Source of the DNA: Alexandriicola marinus
GTDB taxonomy: Bacteria; Pseudomonadota; Alphaproteobacteria; Rhodobacterales; Rhodobacteraceae
Direction of reading: 5' to 3'
NCBI RefSeq assembly: GCF_004000435.1
Contig: NZ_RBVZ01000002.1
Coordinates: forward strand, 434,001-498,000
Length of the DNA stretch: 64,000 nt
In this document: in pieces, positions 51,423-61,401 of the stretch
Layout: every line of letters starts with the position of its first letter
Position numbering within the stretch: position 1 is the first letter of the stretch
Made by a program: the position numbers and the translations under genes
Notes under the pieces: generated by a model
Database searches by the model: none
Seen by the model: only the letters and a program-made list of their open reading frames with translations
Told to the model about the DNA's origin: nothing

Positions 51423-52816
51423 CAGGTCAGGGCCGCTTTCCACCGGGCAATCTGTTCGCGCACCCGTTCGGGTGACGTTCCTCCATAGGAAATGCGGCTG
51501 GCAACAGAATTGTCCACCCCCAGAACACCGAAGACGGCCTCGGTGATCCCCTCGTGAACCGAGCGCATGTCTTCAAGGCTCAGGTCCGGCAGATCGCAGC
51601 CCTTGCCCTCGGCCATCGACACAAGGCTTCCGGTCACGTGATGGGCTTCGCGGAACGGCAGGCCCAGTTCGCGCACCAGCCAGTCGGCCAGATCGGTCGC
51701 GGTGGAAAAACCGGTGCCTGCCGAGGCAGCCATCGCCGCGCGCTGGGGAGACATGTCGCCGGCCATGCCCGCCATCGCGGCCAGCGCAAGCATGAGGTTG
51801 TCGGCCGCGTCGAAGACCTGTTCCTTGTCTTCCTGCATGTCTTTCGAATAGGCCAGCGGAAGGCCCTTCATCACCGTCATCAGCGCGACATTGGCGCCGA
51901 AGATGCGCCCGATCTTGGCGCGGATCAGCTCGGCCGCGTCTGGGTTGCGCTTTTGCGGCATGATCGACGACCCGGTCGACCAGCGGTCCGACATCTTGAC
52001 GAAGCGGAACTGCGCCGAGGACCAGATCACCAGCTCTTCGGCAAGGCGGCTCAGATGCATGGCGCAGATCGAGCTTGCGGCGAGGAATTCGAGGGCGAAA
52101 TCCCTGTCAGACACCGCATCCAGCGAATTGGCCATCGGCCTGTCAAAGCCCAGCGCCTCCGCCGTCATCTCGCGGTTGATCGGAAAGGACGTGCCGGCAA
52201 GGGCCGCCGCGCCCAGCGGACATTCGTTCATGCGCGCACGCGCATCCTCGAACCGGCCACGATCGCGCGAGAGCATCTCGACATAGGCCAGCATGTGATG
52301 ACCCCAGGTCACGGGCTGCGCCACCTGAAGATGGGTGAACCCCGGCATGACCCAATCGGCCCCGGCCTCGGCCTGACCCAGAAGCGCTTTCATCAGCGCG
52401 GTGATCCCGGAGATCGCCGCGTCGCATTGATCGCGGACCCACAGCCGGAAATCCGTCGCCACCTGGTCGTTGCGGCTGCGCGCGGTGTGCAGGCGGCCAG
52501 CCGGTTCGCCGATGATTTCCTTCAGACGGGCCTCGACATTCATGTGAATGTCTTCAAGCGCGGTCGAAAAGGCGAAATTACCCGCCTCGATTTCTGACAA
52601 CACCGTGAGCAGGCCTTCCCGAATGGCCTCGGCGTCCTTTTCTGTGATGATATCTTGAGCGGCGAGCATCGCCGCATGCGCCCGGGAGCCCGCGATGTCC
52701 TGTTCAGCAAGCCGCTTGTCGAAACCGATCGAGGCGTTGATCGCCTCCATGATCGCGTCGGGACCCGCCCCGAACCGGCCGCCCCACATTGCATTCGCGT
52801 TCGAATTGTCCGACAT
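51422..52816 (-). CDS. argH: Argininosuccinate lyase
   Basis: A 464-aa fumarase-superfamily enzyme splitting argininosuccinate to arginine and fumarate, the last step of arginine synthesis. The N-terminal [32 protein letters not shown] and the superfamily signature [20 protein letters not shown] (catalytic Ser) are all present. Length is normal. It heads argH-lipoprotein-DUF2834 and is divergent from the TlpA-like gene with only 27 bp between the start codons. Confidence 0.97.
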   Translation of the reverse strand: MSDNSNANAMWGGRFGAGPDAIMEAINASIGFDKRLAEQDIAGSRAHAAMLAAQDIITEKDAEAIREGLLTVLSEIEAGNFAFSTALEDIHMNVEARLKEIIGEPAGRLHTARSRNDQVATDFRLWVRDQCDAAISGITALMKALLGQAEAGADWVMPGFTHLQVAQPVTWGHHMLAYVEMLSRDRGRFEDARARMNECPLGAAALAGTSFPINREMTAEALGFDRPMANSLDAVSDRDFALEFLAASSICAMHLSRLAEELVIWSSAQFRFVKMSDRWSTGSSIMPQKRNPDAAELIRAKIGRIFGANVALMTVMKGLPLAYSKDMQEDKEQVFDAADNLMLALAAMAGMAGDMSPQRAAMAASAGTGFSTATDLADWLVRELGLPFREAHHVTGSLVSMAEGKGCDLPDLSLEDMRSVHEGITEAVFGVLGVDNSVASRISYGGTSPERVREQIARWKAALT

Positions 52817-52843
52817 GTCGTCCCGTATCCAGAAGGTGTTCCA

Positions 52844-53443
52844 ATGATGAAAGCCGTCATCCTGACTGCCGCCGCAGCGATCGGGCTCGCCGGTGGGCTA
52901 TACTTGGCCTTGGGCAGCGGGGAAAGCCCTGCCAGCCAATCGACCGGGGTCGATCTTGCCGCGCTGGAGCCTTTGCGTCAGGGCGACATGGCGAAACTGC
53001 GCCTTGCGACAGCCGCCGGATCGGACACCGCCTTTACGGCGGAATCCGGGGGCGAGATGACGCTTGCCGAATTCGAAGGCAAGTTCACGCTGGTCAATTT
53101 CTGGGCAACATGGTGCGCGCCGTGTCGCGAAGAGATGCCTCAGCTGGCCGCTCTTCAGGATGAATTCGGCGGCGAGACGTTCGAGGTCGTCACCATCGCC
53201 ACCGGGCGCAACGCTGTGCCTGCGATGCAGGCCTTCTTCGAAGAAATCGGCGTGTCGAACCTGCCGCTTCATCGCGATCCGGGACAGGCGCTTGCCCGGG
53301 ATTTCGGTGTTCTGGGTCTTCCGGTGACGGTGATCCTCGATCCCGCGGGCCAGGAGATCGGCCGCCTTCAGGGTGAGGCCGACTGGGCCGCGCCCGAAGC
53401 CCGCGCCCTTGTCGCGGCGCTGATCGGGGCCGAGCCCGGCTGA
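52844..53443 (+). CDS. TlpA family thiol:disulfide oxidoreductase
   Basis: A 199-aa membrane-anchored thioredoxin facing the periplasm. An N-terminal anchor ([20 protein letters not shown]) is followed by a thioredoxin fold with the active site [14 protein letters not shown] (WCAPC near residues 88-92) and a cis-Pro in GLPVTVILD. TlpA proteins keep cytochrome c or CuA-site cysteines reduced during oxidase maturation. ATG at 52844 and 52847 are equivalent. It is divergent from argH. Confidence 0.93.
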   Translation: MMKAVILTAAAAIGLAGGLYLALGSGESPASQSTGVDLAALEPLRQGDMAKLRLATAAGSDTAFTAESGGEMTLAEFEGKFTLVNFWATWCAPCREEMPQLAALQDEFGGETFEVVTIATGRNAVPAMQAFFEEIGVSNLPLHRDPGQALARDFGVLGLPVTVILDPAGQEIGRLQGEADWAAPEARALVAALIGAEPG

Positions 53444-53445
53444 GG

Positions 53446-54015
53446 TCAGGCCCGGCCGGACGTCGCCGAAAGCGTGACTGGATCGATGCCGAGCGATTTG
53501 ACGGCTGCCATCCATTTGTGCTCGTTCGCGCGGCCAAAGACGATGTCGGACCTCGCGTCCGACGTCAGCCAGCCGTTCTGCGCGATCTCGGATTCCAGCT
53601 GACCCGGCCCCCAGCCTGAATAGCCCAGCGCAAGGAACGACGATTTCGGCCCCCGGCCCTGCGCAATCTCTTCGAGCACATCGAGCGTGGCCGTCAGCCC
53701 CATCTCGTCATTGACCATAAGCGTCGATTCGCCGGACTTGTAATCGGCCGAATGCAGAACAAAGCCGCGCGAATTTTCGACCGGTCCGCCGAAATGCACC
53801 CGGATATCCCGCATCCCGGGCTGTGCATCGATCTCCAGCTGGGTCAGCAGATCGGAAAACCGCACCTCGGGTGTGGGCTTGTTCACGATCAGGCCCATGG
53901 CGCCATCTTCGGAATGCGCGCAGACATAGACGACGCTTTGCGAAAAGCGGGTATCGCCCATTCCCGGCATCGCAATCAGGAATTTGCCGCTCAGATCGGA
54001 CATGATATCACTCAT
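53446..54015 (-). CDS. YqgE/AlgH family protein
   Basis: A 189-aa UPF0301 protein. LSGKFLIAMPGMGDTRFSQSV (about residues 6-26), GAMGLIVNKP, FGGPVENSRGFVLHS and LALGYSGWGPGQLESEI are characteristic. It is widespread with no agreed function. ATG 54015 (MSDIMSDLSG) is chosen; ATG 54003 is an alternative, and the longer frame overlaps the promoter of the next divergent gene. It is convergent with the TlpA gene (2-bp gap). Confidence 0.94.
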   Translation of the reverse strand: MSDIMSDLSGKFLIAMPGMGDTRFSQSVVYVCAHSEDGAMGLIVNKPTPEVRFSDLLTQLEIDAQPGMRDIRVHFGGPVENSRGFVLHSADYKSGESTLMVNDEMGLTATLDVLEEIAQGRGPKSSFLALGYSGWGPGQLESEIAQNGWLTSDARSDIVFGRANEHKWMAAVKSLGIDPVTLSATSGRA

Positions 54016-54119
54016 ACCACGATGATGTGATGCCTCGGGGCCACGTGCAAGGGGGGGACGGTGCCGGACTCTCACAGACGTGACTTCCATTTCAGGGCCC
54101 GAATGCCGACATCAGGATC

Positions 54120-54917
54120 ATGATCAGGACACTTGCATTCGCAGCGGCGCTTGCCGCAGCCACCCCCGCTCTCGCAGACGAGATGCCGGACCTGTTGGCC
54201 GAGTTGGAGATTCTGCCCGGCTGGGAGTTGCAGAACGGAAACCTCATGGTCGGGTTTCAGTTCTCGCTTGCCCCGGGATGGAAGACCTATTGGCGCGCGC
54301 CGGGCGACGGCGGCATTCCGCCGCTGTTCGGCTGGTCCGGGTCGCAGAACGTGGCGGGCGTCCAGTTTCACTGGCCGGTTCCCGAGGTCTTCGATCAATC
54401 GGGAATGCGGTCGATCGGCTATAGCGACAGGATGGTCCTCCCGGTCGAGATCATCCGCAACGAGGCGGGTCCCCCGACCCATCTGGCAGGTCAGGTCGAG
54501 ATCGGGGTCTGCGAGTATGTCTGCGTGCCCGTTCAGCTGACCTTCGACGTGGTGCTGCCCGACGACAGCCACAGGCATCCTGCCATCGTCGCGGCCCTGA
54601 TCGACAGGCCCATGACACCGGCCGAAGCCGGGGTGGGCAGCGTCCGCTGCGAGATCGCGCCCACAAGCCGGGGCATGGAAATCACAGCGACGCTGGGCCT
54701 GCCGGCAATGGGCCCCGGCGAAGAGGTCGTCATCGAGGCGGGCGATCCGCTTATCTGGGTCTCGGAACCCGAGGTTCAGCGATCGGGCGGCACGTTGATG
54801 GCGCAGGCCGAGATGATCCATGTCGATGGCGGCGGCGTCACGATCGACCGGTCGGCCATGCGATTCACCGTTCTGGCTGATGGCCGCGCGGTCGATATCC
54901 GGGGCTGCACCGGCTAG
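54120..54917 (+). CDS. Secreted DsbD N-terminal-like protein
   Basis: A 265-aa protein with a signal peptide (residues 1-20, ending ALADEMP) and a domain like the periplasmic N-terminal part of DsbD/ScsB (FSLAPGWKTYWRAPGDGGIPPLF, about 50-72; VEIGVCEYVCVPVQLTF, about 131-147, with Cys-x3-Cys). These carry a redox cysteine pair that accepts electrons from a membrane partner; no transmembrane domain is present here, so a separate protein must serve. It lies near the TlpA gene, suggesting a shared periplasmic thiol pathway. It is convergent with the RND permease gene (4-bp overlap). Confidence 0.85.
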   Translation: MIRTLAFAAALAAATPALADEMPDLLAELEILPGWELQNGNLMVGFQFSLAPGWKTYWRAPGDGGIPPLFGWSGSQNVAGVQFHWPVPEVFDQSGMRSIGYSDRMVLPVEIIRNEAGPPTHLAGQVEIGVCEYVCVPVQLTFDVVLPDDSHRHPAIVAALIDRPMTPAEAGVGSVRCEIAPTSRGMEITATLGLPAMGPGEEVVIEAGDPLIWVSEPEVQRSGGTLMAQAEMIHVDGGGVTIDRSAMRFTVLADGRAVDIRGCTG

Positions 54918-57900
54918 GTGCGCGCGCCCCGGCGACCGAAGATCGCGCCTGCGATATAGATTACCAACAACCCGATCAGAACCAGCGCGAGATAGGCGCC
55001 CAGCGCCGGGCCGAAGCCAAAGCCTATCGCGGGCAACAGGTCGGCCACGACGGGCCATGCCTGCCCGTTGATCAGCACCGGCAGGACGATGGCCGCAAAG
55101 ACCCCTGCCGACCAGAGCACCGCAAGCCGCGTCAGGCCCCGGATGCGCCGCGACGGTGCCCCCACGGCCCGCCGGGTCGCAGAGACCGCCCGTGCCCAGT
55201 CTTCCTGCATGGCCAGAAGCGACGGCACGATCATCAGGACAAGAACCATCCCGAAGGCCAGCCCGTAGACCAGCGTGATCACCGTGGGCTTGAGAAATTC
55301 CGCCTGCGTCGATCCTTCATATAGCAGGGGCGCAAGGCCCAGCACCGTCGTGGCCGTCGTAAGGAAAACCGGGCGCAGCCTGTCGGCGGCGGCGTCGATG
55401 ATCGCGGGCCGCAATCCACGGTTTTCGGCATATTCATCGACCGTGGTCACCAGCACGATGGAATCGTTGATGATGATCCCGACCATGCCGATCAGCCCCA
55501 CGACAGTGAACAGGGACATGGGCACATCCCACATGTAATGGCCGAAGATCGTCCCGACCAATCCGAAGGGAATGATCGCCATCACCACGATGGGCCGGGT
55601 CCAGCTGGCGAAAATCCACGCCAGCACGAGGTAAATCCCTACAAGACAGAGTATCAGGCCGCGCAGCGCGTCGTTCAGGAATTCGTTTTCCTGCTCGCTC
55701 AGGCCCGACATCCGCGTCTCGACCCCGAAATCCGATTCCAGCCGGGGCAGGATATCGCCCGAAATGCTGTCCATGATTTCGGTCGCCCGGGCCGCGTCGT
55801 CATCCTCGAGCCCTGCGGTGACGGAAATCAGCTGGATCCCGTTCTCGCGCCGGATCGTCGAAAAGCCCCGTTCCCGGCTGACCGTCACGATATCGGCCAG
55901 CGGAACGTATTGCCCGCTCGAGGCGCGCATCAGCGTCCGGTCGAGGAAATCGGCCGTCAATTCGTCGGCGGGCAGCTCGACCCGGACGGTGGCCGACCGC
56001 GCGCCCACCGGATAGCTGGCGGCCTCCACGCCGTTCAGCCGGCTGCGCAGGGTGCGGCCCAGATCATCGATCGTGAAGCCCAGCGCCTGCCCTTGCGGGG
56101 TCAATTCGAGGATCAGCTCGTCCTTGTCATAAGCCAGCGTGTCTTCGGCGCCCGACACCTCGGCAAAGACCGAGAGTTCGGCCTTCAGAGCCTCTGCCGC
56201 GGCCTTGAGCGTATCGGCATTGGCTCCGAAGATCTGGACGTCGATATCGTCGCCGCCCGGGCCGCTGCCCCAACTGCGGAAACTGACCGTCTCGGCCAGC
56301 GGATGCATCGGAATGGCTTGCTGAAGCTGCGTCACGAATTCGCGCGACGAATAGGGCCGCGAATCCGCGTCGATGAGCGAGATCGTGATCGCGCCAAGCT
56401 GGTAGGACTCCTTGGTATCGGCACCCGCAAGCCCCCGGCCCGAATTGCCGCCGATCTGCGCGATGGCGAATTCGATCGGGTTGTTGCCATGCTCTTCCTC
56501 AAGCTGGGCACCCAGATCCTCGGCCGCCTTCTGCATCATCTGCATCATCTCGAGGCTGTCTTCCCGCGTGGCGGAGGGCAGCATCGCGAAATTGCCCGTG
56601 ACCGAGCCCTGTTCCGGTGCCGAGAAGAACCGCCACTGCACATCGCCCCGAACGAACAGCGTGACCTGGCTTGCCAGCGCAAGAATGGCGAGGCCGATCA
56701 TCGGATAGCGCATCACCAGAACGAACGACATCAGCGGCTTGAACAGGGTTTCGCGGATCCACGAAAAGCCCCGGTTGACCTGCCGGGACGGCCAGTCATA
56801 CCACCGCTCTTTCGCCCGGTGGGCCATGGCGTGGCTCAGGTGGTTGGGCAGGATCAGGAAGCATTCCACGAGGCTCGCAATCAGGATCGCGATCACAGTA
56901 AACGGAATGTCCGAGATCAGATCCCCGAACCGCCCCCCGATGATGACAAGACCGAAGAACGCGATCACCGTGGTCAGCGTCGCGGAAAAGACAGGCGTGA
57001 ACATCCGCTTGGCCGCGTTTTCGGCCGCGACCACCGGCGGCTCGCCCAATCGGCGCGCGCGGAAGTCGACGTGTTCGCCCACAACGATCGCATCGTCGAC
57101 CACGATCCCCAATGTCAGGATCAGCGCGAAGAGAGAGATCATGTTCAGCGTCAGCCCGAAGGCATACATGATCGCGATACCCGCGAACATTGCGACCGGG
57201 ATACCGGCAGCAACCCAGAAGGCCGTGCGCGCACTGAGAAACAGGAACAACAACACGACGACCAGGCCAAGCCCGATCAGACCATTATCCAGCAAGAGCG
57301 CCAGCCGGCCCGAGATGGCATCGGCCCGCGAATTGACCAATTCAACGGTGACGCCCTGCGGCAATTCGGCTTCGAATTCGCGAACCACCTCGCGCACCGT
57401 CTCCTCGATCCCGATGGCGTCGCCCTGTGCGGATCGATCCACGCGTAGCTGCACGGCCGGGTTGGGCCCGACGAAATAGGCCTGATCCCGGTCGACACCC
57501 TCGACGGTGATCGAAGAGACATCACCGACGGTCAGGCTCGATCCATCGGCATTCTGTCGCAGCACTATCGAAGCGATGGCATCGGCGTCGCGCTTGGCAA
57601 CCCCGGTTCTGACGCGTGCGTCGCCGGCATCGCCCGCGGGATCGGCATTGACCTCCTGCCCGATGGCGGAGGCGATTTCCGAAAGGCCGATGTCGTATTG
57701 CACGATCGAAAGGGACGACACTTCGACGATGGTCGAGGGCGCCGCGACACCCTGAACCGAAACCTGCGTCACGCCTTCGGAAAACAGTCGCACCGACAGG
57801 GTGTCGGCAAAGCGCGCCAACTGATCCACGCCAACCGGCCCAGACAGGACGACATCGGTGACCCGATCCGACCAGCCCCCGCGCCTGACCGACGGCTCGT

Positions 57901-58285
57901 CCGCATCGTCGGGCAGGTTCGAGATCGCGTCGACCGCCTGTTGGACATCCTTTTCGGCCCGCTCGATATCGTAGCCCGGCTCGAAATCCAGCGATACGCT
58001 GGCCCGCCCTTCGGTGGACCGGGCGTTCGATCCGGTCACACCTTGGACGGCCAGCAAAGCGGGCTCGAGGACCTGGACGATTGCCTCGTCGACGTCTTCC
58101 GCGCCTGCGCCATCCCAGCTGACCGAGACGGACAGCGAATCGACGACCACGTCAGGAAAGAACTGCGCCCGCATGTTGGGAAAGGCCACGACACCCGCCG
58201 TGAGCATCAAGACAAGGCACAGGTTCGCCAGCGTCCGGTGACGGGTGAAATAGGACAGGATGCCCTTCGAGATATCAGGCTGCAT
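54914..58285 (-). CDS. RND efflux transporter permease
   Basis: An 1123-aa inner-membrane proton-driven exporter of the AcrB/HAE family, with twelve transmembrane helices in two halves. LTLGIVVDDAIVVGEHVD (about residues 389-406) holds the conserved acidic residues of TM4, VGLIGMVGIIINDSIVL lies in the second half, and two large periplasmic loops (about 45-330 and 555-865) separate the halves. The C-terminal extension (about 90 residues) carries a further pair of hydrophobic segments. It is coupled to the adaptor gene (3-bp gap). No outer-membrane factor gene is nearby. The substrate is unknown. Confidence 0.94.
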   Translation of the reverse strand: MQPDISKGILSYFTRHRTLANLCLVLMLTAGVVAFPNMRAQFFPDVVVDSLSVSVSWDGAGAEDVDEAIVQVLEPALLAVQGVTGSNARSTEGRASVSLDFEPGYDIERAEKDVQQAVDAISNLPDDADEPSVRRGGWSDRVTDVVLSGPVGVDQLARFADTLSVRLFSEGVTQVSVQGVAAPSTIVEVSSLSIVQYDIGLSEIASAIGQEVNADPAGDAGDARVRTGVAKRDADAIASIVLRQNADGSSLTVGDVSSITVEGVDRDQAYFVGPNPAVQLRVDRSAQGDAIGIEETVREVVREFEAELPQGVTVELVNSRADAISGRLALLLDNGLIGLGLVVVLLFLFLSARTAFWVAAGIPVAMFAGIAIMYAFGLTLNMISLFALILTLGIVVDDAIVVGEHVDFRARRLGEPPVVAAENAAKRMFTPVFSATLTTVIAFFGLVIIGGRFGDLISDIPFTVIAILIASLVECFLILPNHLSHAMAHRAKERWYDWPSRQVNRGFSWIRETLFKPLMSFVLVMRYPMIGLAILALASQVTLFVRGDVQWRFFSAPEQGSVTGNFAMLPSATREDSLEMMQMMQKAAEDLGAQLEEEHGNNPIEFAIAQIGGNSGRGLAGADTKESYQLGAITISLIDADSRPYSSREFVTQLQQAIPMHPLAETVSFRSWGSGPGGDDIDVQIFGANADTLKAAAEALKAELSVFAEVSGAEDTLAYDKDELILELTPQGQALGFTIDDLGRTLRSRLNGVEAASYPVGARSATVRVELPADELTADFLDRTLMRASSGQYVPLADIVTVSRERGFSTIRRENGIQLISVTAGLEDDDAARATEIMDSISGDILPRLESDFGVETRMSGLSEQENEFLNDALRGLILCLVGIYLVLAWIFASWTRPIVVMAIIPFGLVGTIFGHYMWDVPMSLFTVVGLIGMVGIIINDSIVLVTTVDEYAENRGLRPAIIDAAADRLRPVFLTTATTVLGLAPLLYEGSTQAEFLKPTVITLVYGLAFGMVLVLMIVPSLLAMQEDWARAVSATRRAVGAPSRRIRGLTRLAVLWSAGVFAAIVLPVLINGQAWPVVADLLPAIGFGFGPALGAYLALVLIGLLVIYIAGAIFGRRGART

Positions 58286-58288
58286 GGA

Positions 58289-59764
58289 TCAGCCCCCCAT
58301 CCGCGATTCGAGGCGATTGACCGTCTCGAGCGGAACCTCGTCCTGCTCGAGCTGTGCCAGAAGCCGTGTCTTGGCCTCGTCCGGCATCCGCTGGTTGCCT
58401 TCGACATAGGCCACGAGCCGCGCGCGCCGGTCGGGATCCAGCTTGACCATTTCCGGGATCGCCGGAGGCGCCGCCGAGGCGGTTTCCTCGCCCGTGGGCG
58501 CGCCGATCGGACGCACCTTAATGCCCGGGCCCAACAAGGGCGTGCGTGCGGCGACGGCCGAGCGCCCGGCAAACTCTCCGGCCCGGACAAGGACATCGTC
58601 CCCCTGCCGGCGGACGAGTTCGACTTCGGCCAGTTCCAGCCGGTCCTCTTCACCGAGAACGAGGATGGTGCCATCGGGGCCGAGTGCGGTCGCCGGAAGG
58701 CGTGCGATACCGTCGATGGGCGGCTCACGCACGGTCACGGACACGAAATCACCAGCGCGGAAGCTGGCGGCAGCATCGATCGCGGCAAAGATCAGGCGGC
58801 CCGTGAGGCCGTCACCCACGGTGGGGCTTTCGCGAACGATCCGGCCCGAGACCTGCAGATCGATCCCTTCGATATCCAGCCCGATCGCCACGTCGAGCGG
58901 CCGCAGGCGGCCGTCCTGATCAAGAAGCGTCGCATATTGCGCAGTCGAAACCCGCAGCGCGACTTCGAGCGCGTTCGGGTCGACCAGCGTCGCAACCTGT
59001 TCATTCGCCGTAATGCGGCTGCCCACACCAACGCCGACATTCGACAGGACACCGTCGAACGCGGCGACGATCTCTGTCCCCTCAAGGGTGCGGCGGGCCT
59101 CTTCGACGTTCAGGCGGGCCAGCGTGGTGCGGTTCACGTTCTGATCGATCAACGCCTCGGCCTGCGCGACGGCCTTGCGCCGGGCCAGAACGGTCTGGCG
59201 CGCGCTGCTGTCGGCCAGTTCGGCGGCCTCGAGTTCCGGCGCCGTTCCGATCCCGCGCGCCTGAAGATCACGCTGGCGCTGCAAGGCCGAGGCGCGGAGG
59301 TCTGCCTGCTCCTGCGCGGCAATCAGGTCATCGCGGGCGATCGAAAGATCGCGCTCGGCGTCGCGTTCGGCGGCCAGTGCATCGGCCAACTCGGCCTCGC
59401 GCCGGGCCAGATCGGCCTGCGCATCCGCCGGATCGACCCGAAGAAGGATTTCACCCGCCTCGACCCGACCGCCCTCGATCATCTGATCCGACACATAGAC
59501 GACCGTGCCGCCCACGGAGCCCCGGATTCCCACCGTGTTGCGTGATCGGATTTCCCCGAAGACCTTGAGCTCCGGTGCGATCCTCTCGGGCTGCAGTTCG
59601 ACCACGTTGACGGCGATCACCTGCTCGCGCTGGGGGAAGCTGCGCGGCTCGGCATTCATCCTGTCGGTCACGGCGCCAAAGACAAGGCTGCCCGCATACC
59701 CGATGATCGCCAGACTCAGCGAAAGGATGAAGACGCCCGTGAGGGCGCGGCGTAGAAATCGCAT
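58289..59764 (-). CDS. RND efflux periplasmic adaptor (MFP)
   Basis: A 491-aa HlyD/AcrA-type adaptor. One N-terminal membrane anchor (about residues 8-30) is followed by a lipoyl-like half (GGTVVYVSDQMIEGGRVEAG), a long coiled-coil hairpin (about 110-215, rich in Ala/Glu/Asp/Arg), the second lipoyl half (IVAAFDGVLSNVGVGVGS) and beta-barrel and membrane-proximal domains, with an Asp/Arg-rich C-terminal helix. Longer than AcrA (about 400). It is first of the adaptor-permease operon; an inverted repeat lies upstream at 59826-59848. Confidence 0.92.
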   Translation of the reverse strand: MRFLRRALTGVFILSLSLAIIGYAGSLVFGAVTDRMNAEPRSFPQREQVIAVNVVELQPERIAPELKVFGEIRSRNTVGIRGSVGGTVVYVSDQMIEGGRVEAGEILLRVDPADAQADLARREAELADALAAERDAERDLSIARDDLIAAQEQADLRASALQRQRDLQARGIGTAPELEAAELADSSARQTVLARRKAVAQAEALIDQNVNRTTLARLNVEEARRTLEGTEIVAAFDGVLSNVGVGVGSRITANEQVATLVDPNALEVALRVSTAQYATLLDQDGRLRPLDVAIGLDIEGIDLQVSGRIVRESPTVGDGLTGRLIFAAIDAAASFRAGDFVSVTVREPPIDGIARLPATALGPDGTILVLGEEDRLELAEVELVRRQGDDVLVRAGEFAGRSAVAARTPLLGPGIKVRPIGAPTGEETASAAPPAIPEMVKLDPDRRARLVAYVEGNQRMPDEAKTRLLAQLEQDEVPLETVNRLESRMGG

Positions 59765-59825
59765 GTCGCGTTTGCTCCTTGGGGCAGGACAGGCGACGCG
59801 GCCGTTCAGCCCCCGAATTTGGTCT

Positions 59826-59848
59826 GTTCATGTTTTTTACGCATGAAC
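59826..59848. promoter_or_regulatory. Inverted-repeat operator of the RND efflux operon
   Basis: GTTCATG, 9 nt, CATGAAC: perfect 7-bp arms, 62 bp upstream of the adaptor start. On the minus strand a TTGACG (59858-59863) is followed by the repeat, which covers the expected -10 region, so a repressor bound here would block transcription. No regulator gene is adjacent. Confidence 0.55.
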
Positions 59849-59870
59849 CGCTGATTTACGTCAAAAAAAG

Positions 59871-60413
59871 TTATTTTCGCCTGAGATGTTCATCGAGGCG
59901 GGGCATGATCTCGACGAAATTGCAGGGTCTGTGCCGGTAGTCCAGCTGTTTGACAAGGATCTCGTCCCAGGCATCGCGGCAGGCCGACGGGCTGCCCGGC
60001 AGGGCAAACAGGTATGTTCCGCCCGCAACCCCGCCGGTGGCGCGGGACTGAACGGCGGATGTGCCGATCTTTTCCATCGAGATGATCGTGAAAATCGTGC
60101 CAAAGGCTTCGATCTCCTTTTCGTAGACATCGCGATGCGCCTCGACCGTGACATCGCGACCGGTCAGCCCCGTGCCACCGGTCGATATGATCACATCGAT
60201 CCCGGGATCGGCGCACCAGCGGCGCAGCTGATCGGCGATCTGTTCACGATCATCGGGCAGGATCAGGCGCGCAGTGACCTTATGCCCGGCCAGTTGCGCC
60301 CGGTCGGCCAGCGTGTTTCCCGATTTGTCGTCTTCGGTCCGGCGTGTGTCCGACACGGTCAGGATCGCGATGCGAACCGGGATGAATTCCTTGTCTTCGT
60401 CGATCCGGGACAT
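59871..60413 (-). CDS. moaB: Molybdenum cofactor biosynthesis protein B
   Basis: A 180-aa MogA/MoaB-fold protein for molybdopterin adenylylation. VRIAILTVSDTRRTEDDKSG, the GTGGTGLTGRDVTVEA-like motif (DVIISTGGTGLTGRDVT, about residues 74-90) and a C-terminal LPGSPSACRDAWDEI are characteristic. It follows the uracil-DNA glycosylase gene by 36 bp on the same strand and is probably co-transcribed. A 106-bp gap separates it from the RND operon. Confidence 0.95.
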   Translation of the reverse strand: MSRIDEDKEFIPVRIAILTVSDTRRTEDDKSGNTLADRAQLAGHKVTARLILPDDREQIADQLRRWCADPGIDVIISTGGTGLTGRDVTVEAHRDVYEKEIEAFGTIFTIISMEKIGTSAVQSRATGGVAGGTYLFALPGSPSACRDAWDEILVKQLDYRHRPCNFVEIMPRLDEHLRRK

Positions 60414-60449
60414 GTCGATTCCTATCGTCTGGACTCTCGGGTCCGGGTG

Positions 60450-61265
60450 TCAGTCAGCGCCGTCGAGCCGGGCCCTCAGGGACAAGAGATCGGCCCATGC
60501 CTCGCGTTTGGCAAGGGGTTGCCGCAACAGGTAGGCCGGATGAAACATCGGAAGGACAGGCCGCGACAGGGCCTCGATCCAGGTGCCCCTGATCCGGGTT
60601 ATGCCTGCGCGACCCAGAACCGCCTGACAGGGCGTGTTTCCCATCAGGACGACAAGGTCGGGGGCAGCAAGCTCCACATGCCGTTCAAGAAACGGCAGCA
60701 TCATGGCGATCTCACTGGCATCGGGCGTTCTGTTGCCCGGCGGACGCCATGGCAGGACATTGGTGATATAGACCGCCCGGTCTGCTCCCCCGGCCGAACG
60801 GTCCAAGCCTATCGCGTCAAGCATCCGGTCAAGAAGCTGCCCCGCAGCACCGACGAAGGGCTTGCCCCGAATGTCCTCTTCCCGACCGGGGGCCTCACCG
60901 ATGATCATGACCCGCGCGGCGGGATCGCCATCGGAAAAGACGGTGTTTCGCGCGCCCAGTTTCAGCTCGCAATGGCCATAGGCTCCCATCGCGGCGGCAA
61001 GGCTGGGCAGATCCGTGGCCGATCCGGCCAGACGCCGCGCCTCGGCAACGGCCGCGGCCAGCTGCTCTCCGGGATCGGGCGCGGCGGGCCGCATGGGAAC
61101 GGGCGGTCTCTGGTCCGGGGCCGACGGCGCGGGGCTGGCAGCCGGCGCGGGCTGCGCCAGATCATAGCGGTTGAGCGGCGCGTCGAGCATCGCCTCGTCG
61201 GCGCCCGCCTCGATCTGCCACTCCAGTGCCGCCCGGGCGGCGTGCCAGTCCATATCCGAATCCAT
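60450..61265 (-). CDS. Family-4-like uracil-DNA glycosylase lacking most Fe-S cysteines
   Basis: A 271-aa UDG. After a Pro/Ala-rich N-terminus (about residues 38-65), motif 1 [19 protein letters not shown] (about 121-139) and motif 2 MFHPAYLLR (about 240-248) are intact, so uracil removal is likely. Of the four [4Fe-4S] cysteines of typical family 4 enzymes only Cys99 remains; by alignment the others are Tyr96, Trp173 (in LPWRPPGNR) and Met189. The protein is therefore expected to lack the cluster. I recall similar LPWRPPGNR forms in other alphaproteobacteria. It is divergent from pyrB and upstream of moaB. Confidence 0.88.
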   Translation of the reverse strand: MDSDMDWHAARAALEWQIEAGADEAMLDAPLNRYDLAQPAPAASPAPSAPDQRPPVPMRPAAPDPGEQLAAAVAEARRLAGSATDLPSLAAAMGAYGHCELKLGARNTVFSDGDPAARVMIIGEAPGREEDIRGKPFVGAAGQLLDRMLDAIGLDRSAGGADRAVYITNVLPWRPPGNRTPDASEIAMMLPFLERHVELAAPDLVVLMGNTPCQAVLGRAGITRIRGTWIEALSRPVLPMFHPAYLLRQPLAKREAWADLLSLRARLDGAD

Positions 61266-61346
61266 GGCCAGAGGTTATGACGACGCGCCGCCGGGGGAAA
61301 TCGCCAAGTTTCCGGCAGCGACCGTCACATCCCGGCCCCACGCGAC

Positions 61347-61375
61347 TTGCCGCGCCCGGCCCGGACGATTATGAA
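61347..61375 (+). promoter_or_regulatory. Candidate promoter of pyrB
   Basis: TTGCCG, 17 nt, TATGAA. It lies 26 nt before the pyrB ATG, so the transcript leader would be short, giving no room for a PyrR- or attenuation-type leader. Confidence 0.35.
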
Positions 61376-61401
61376 CCGCAAAGCCTGCAAGGAGTGCTGT
61401 G

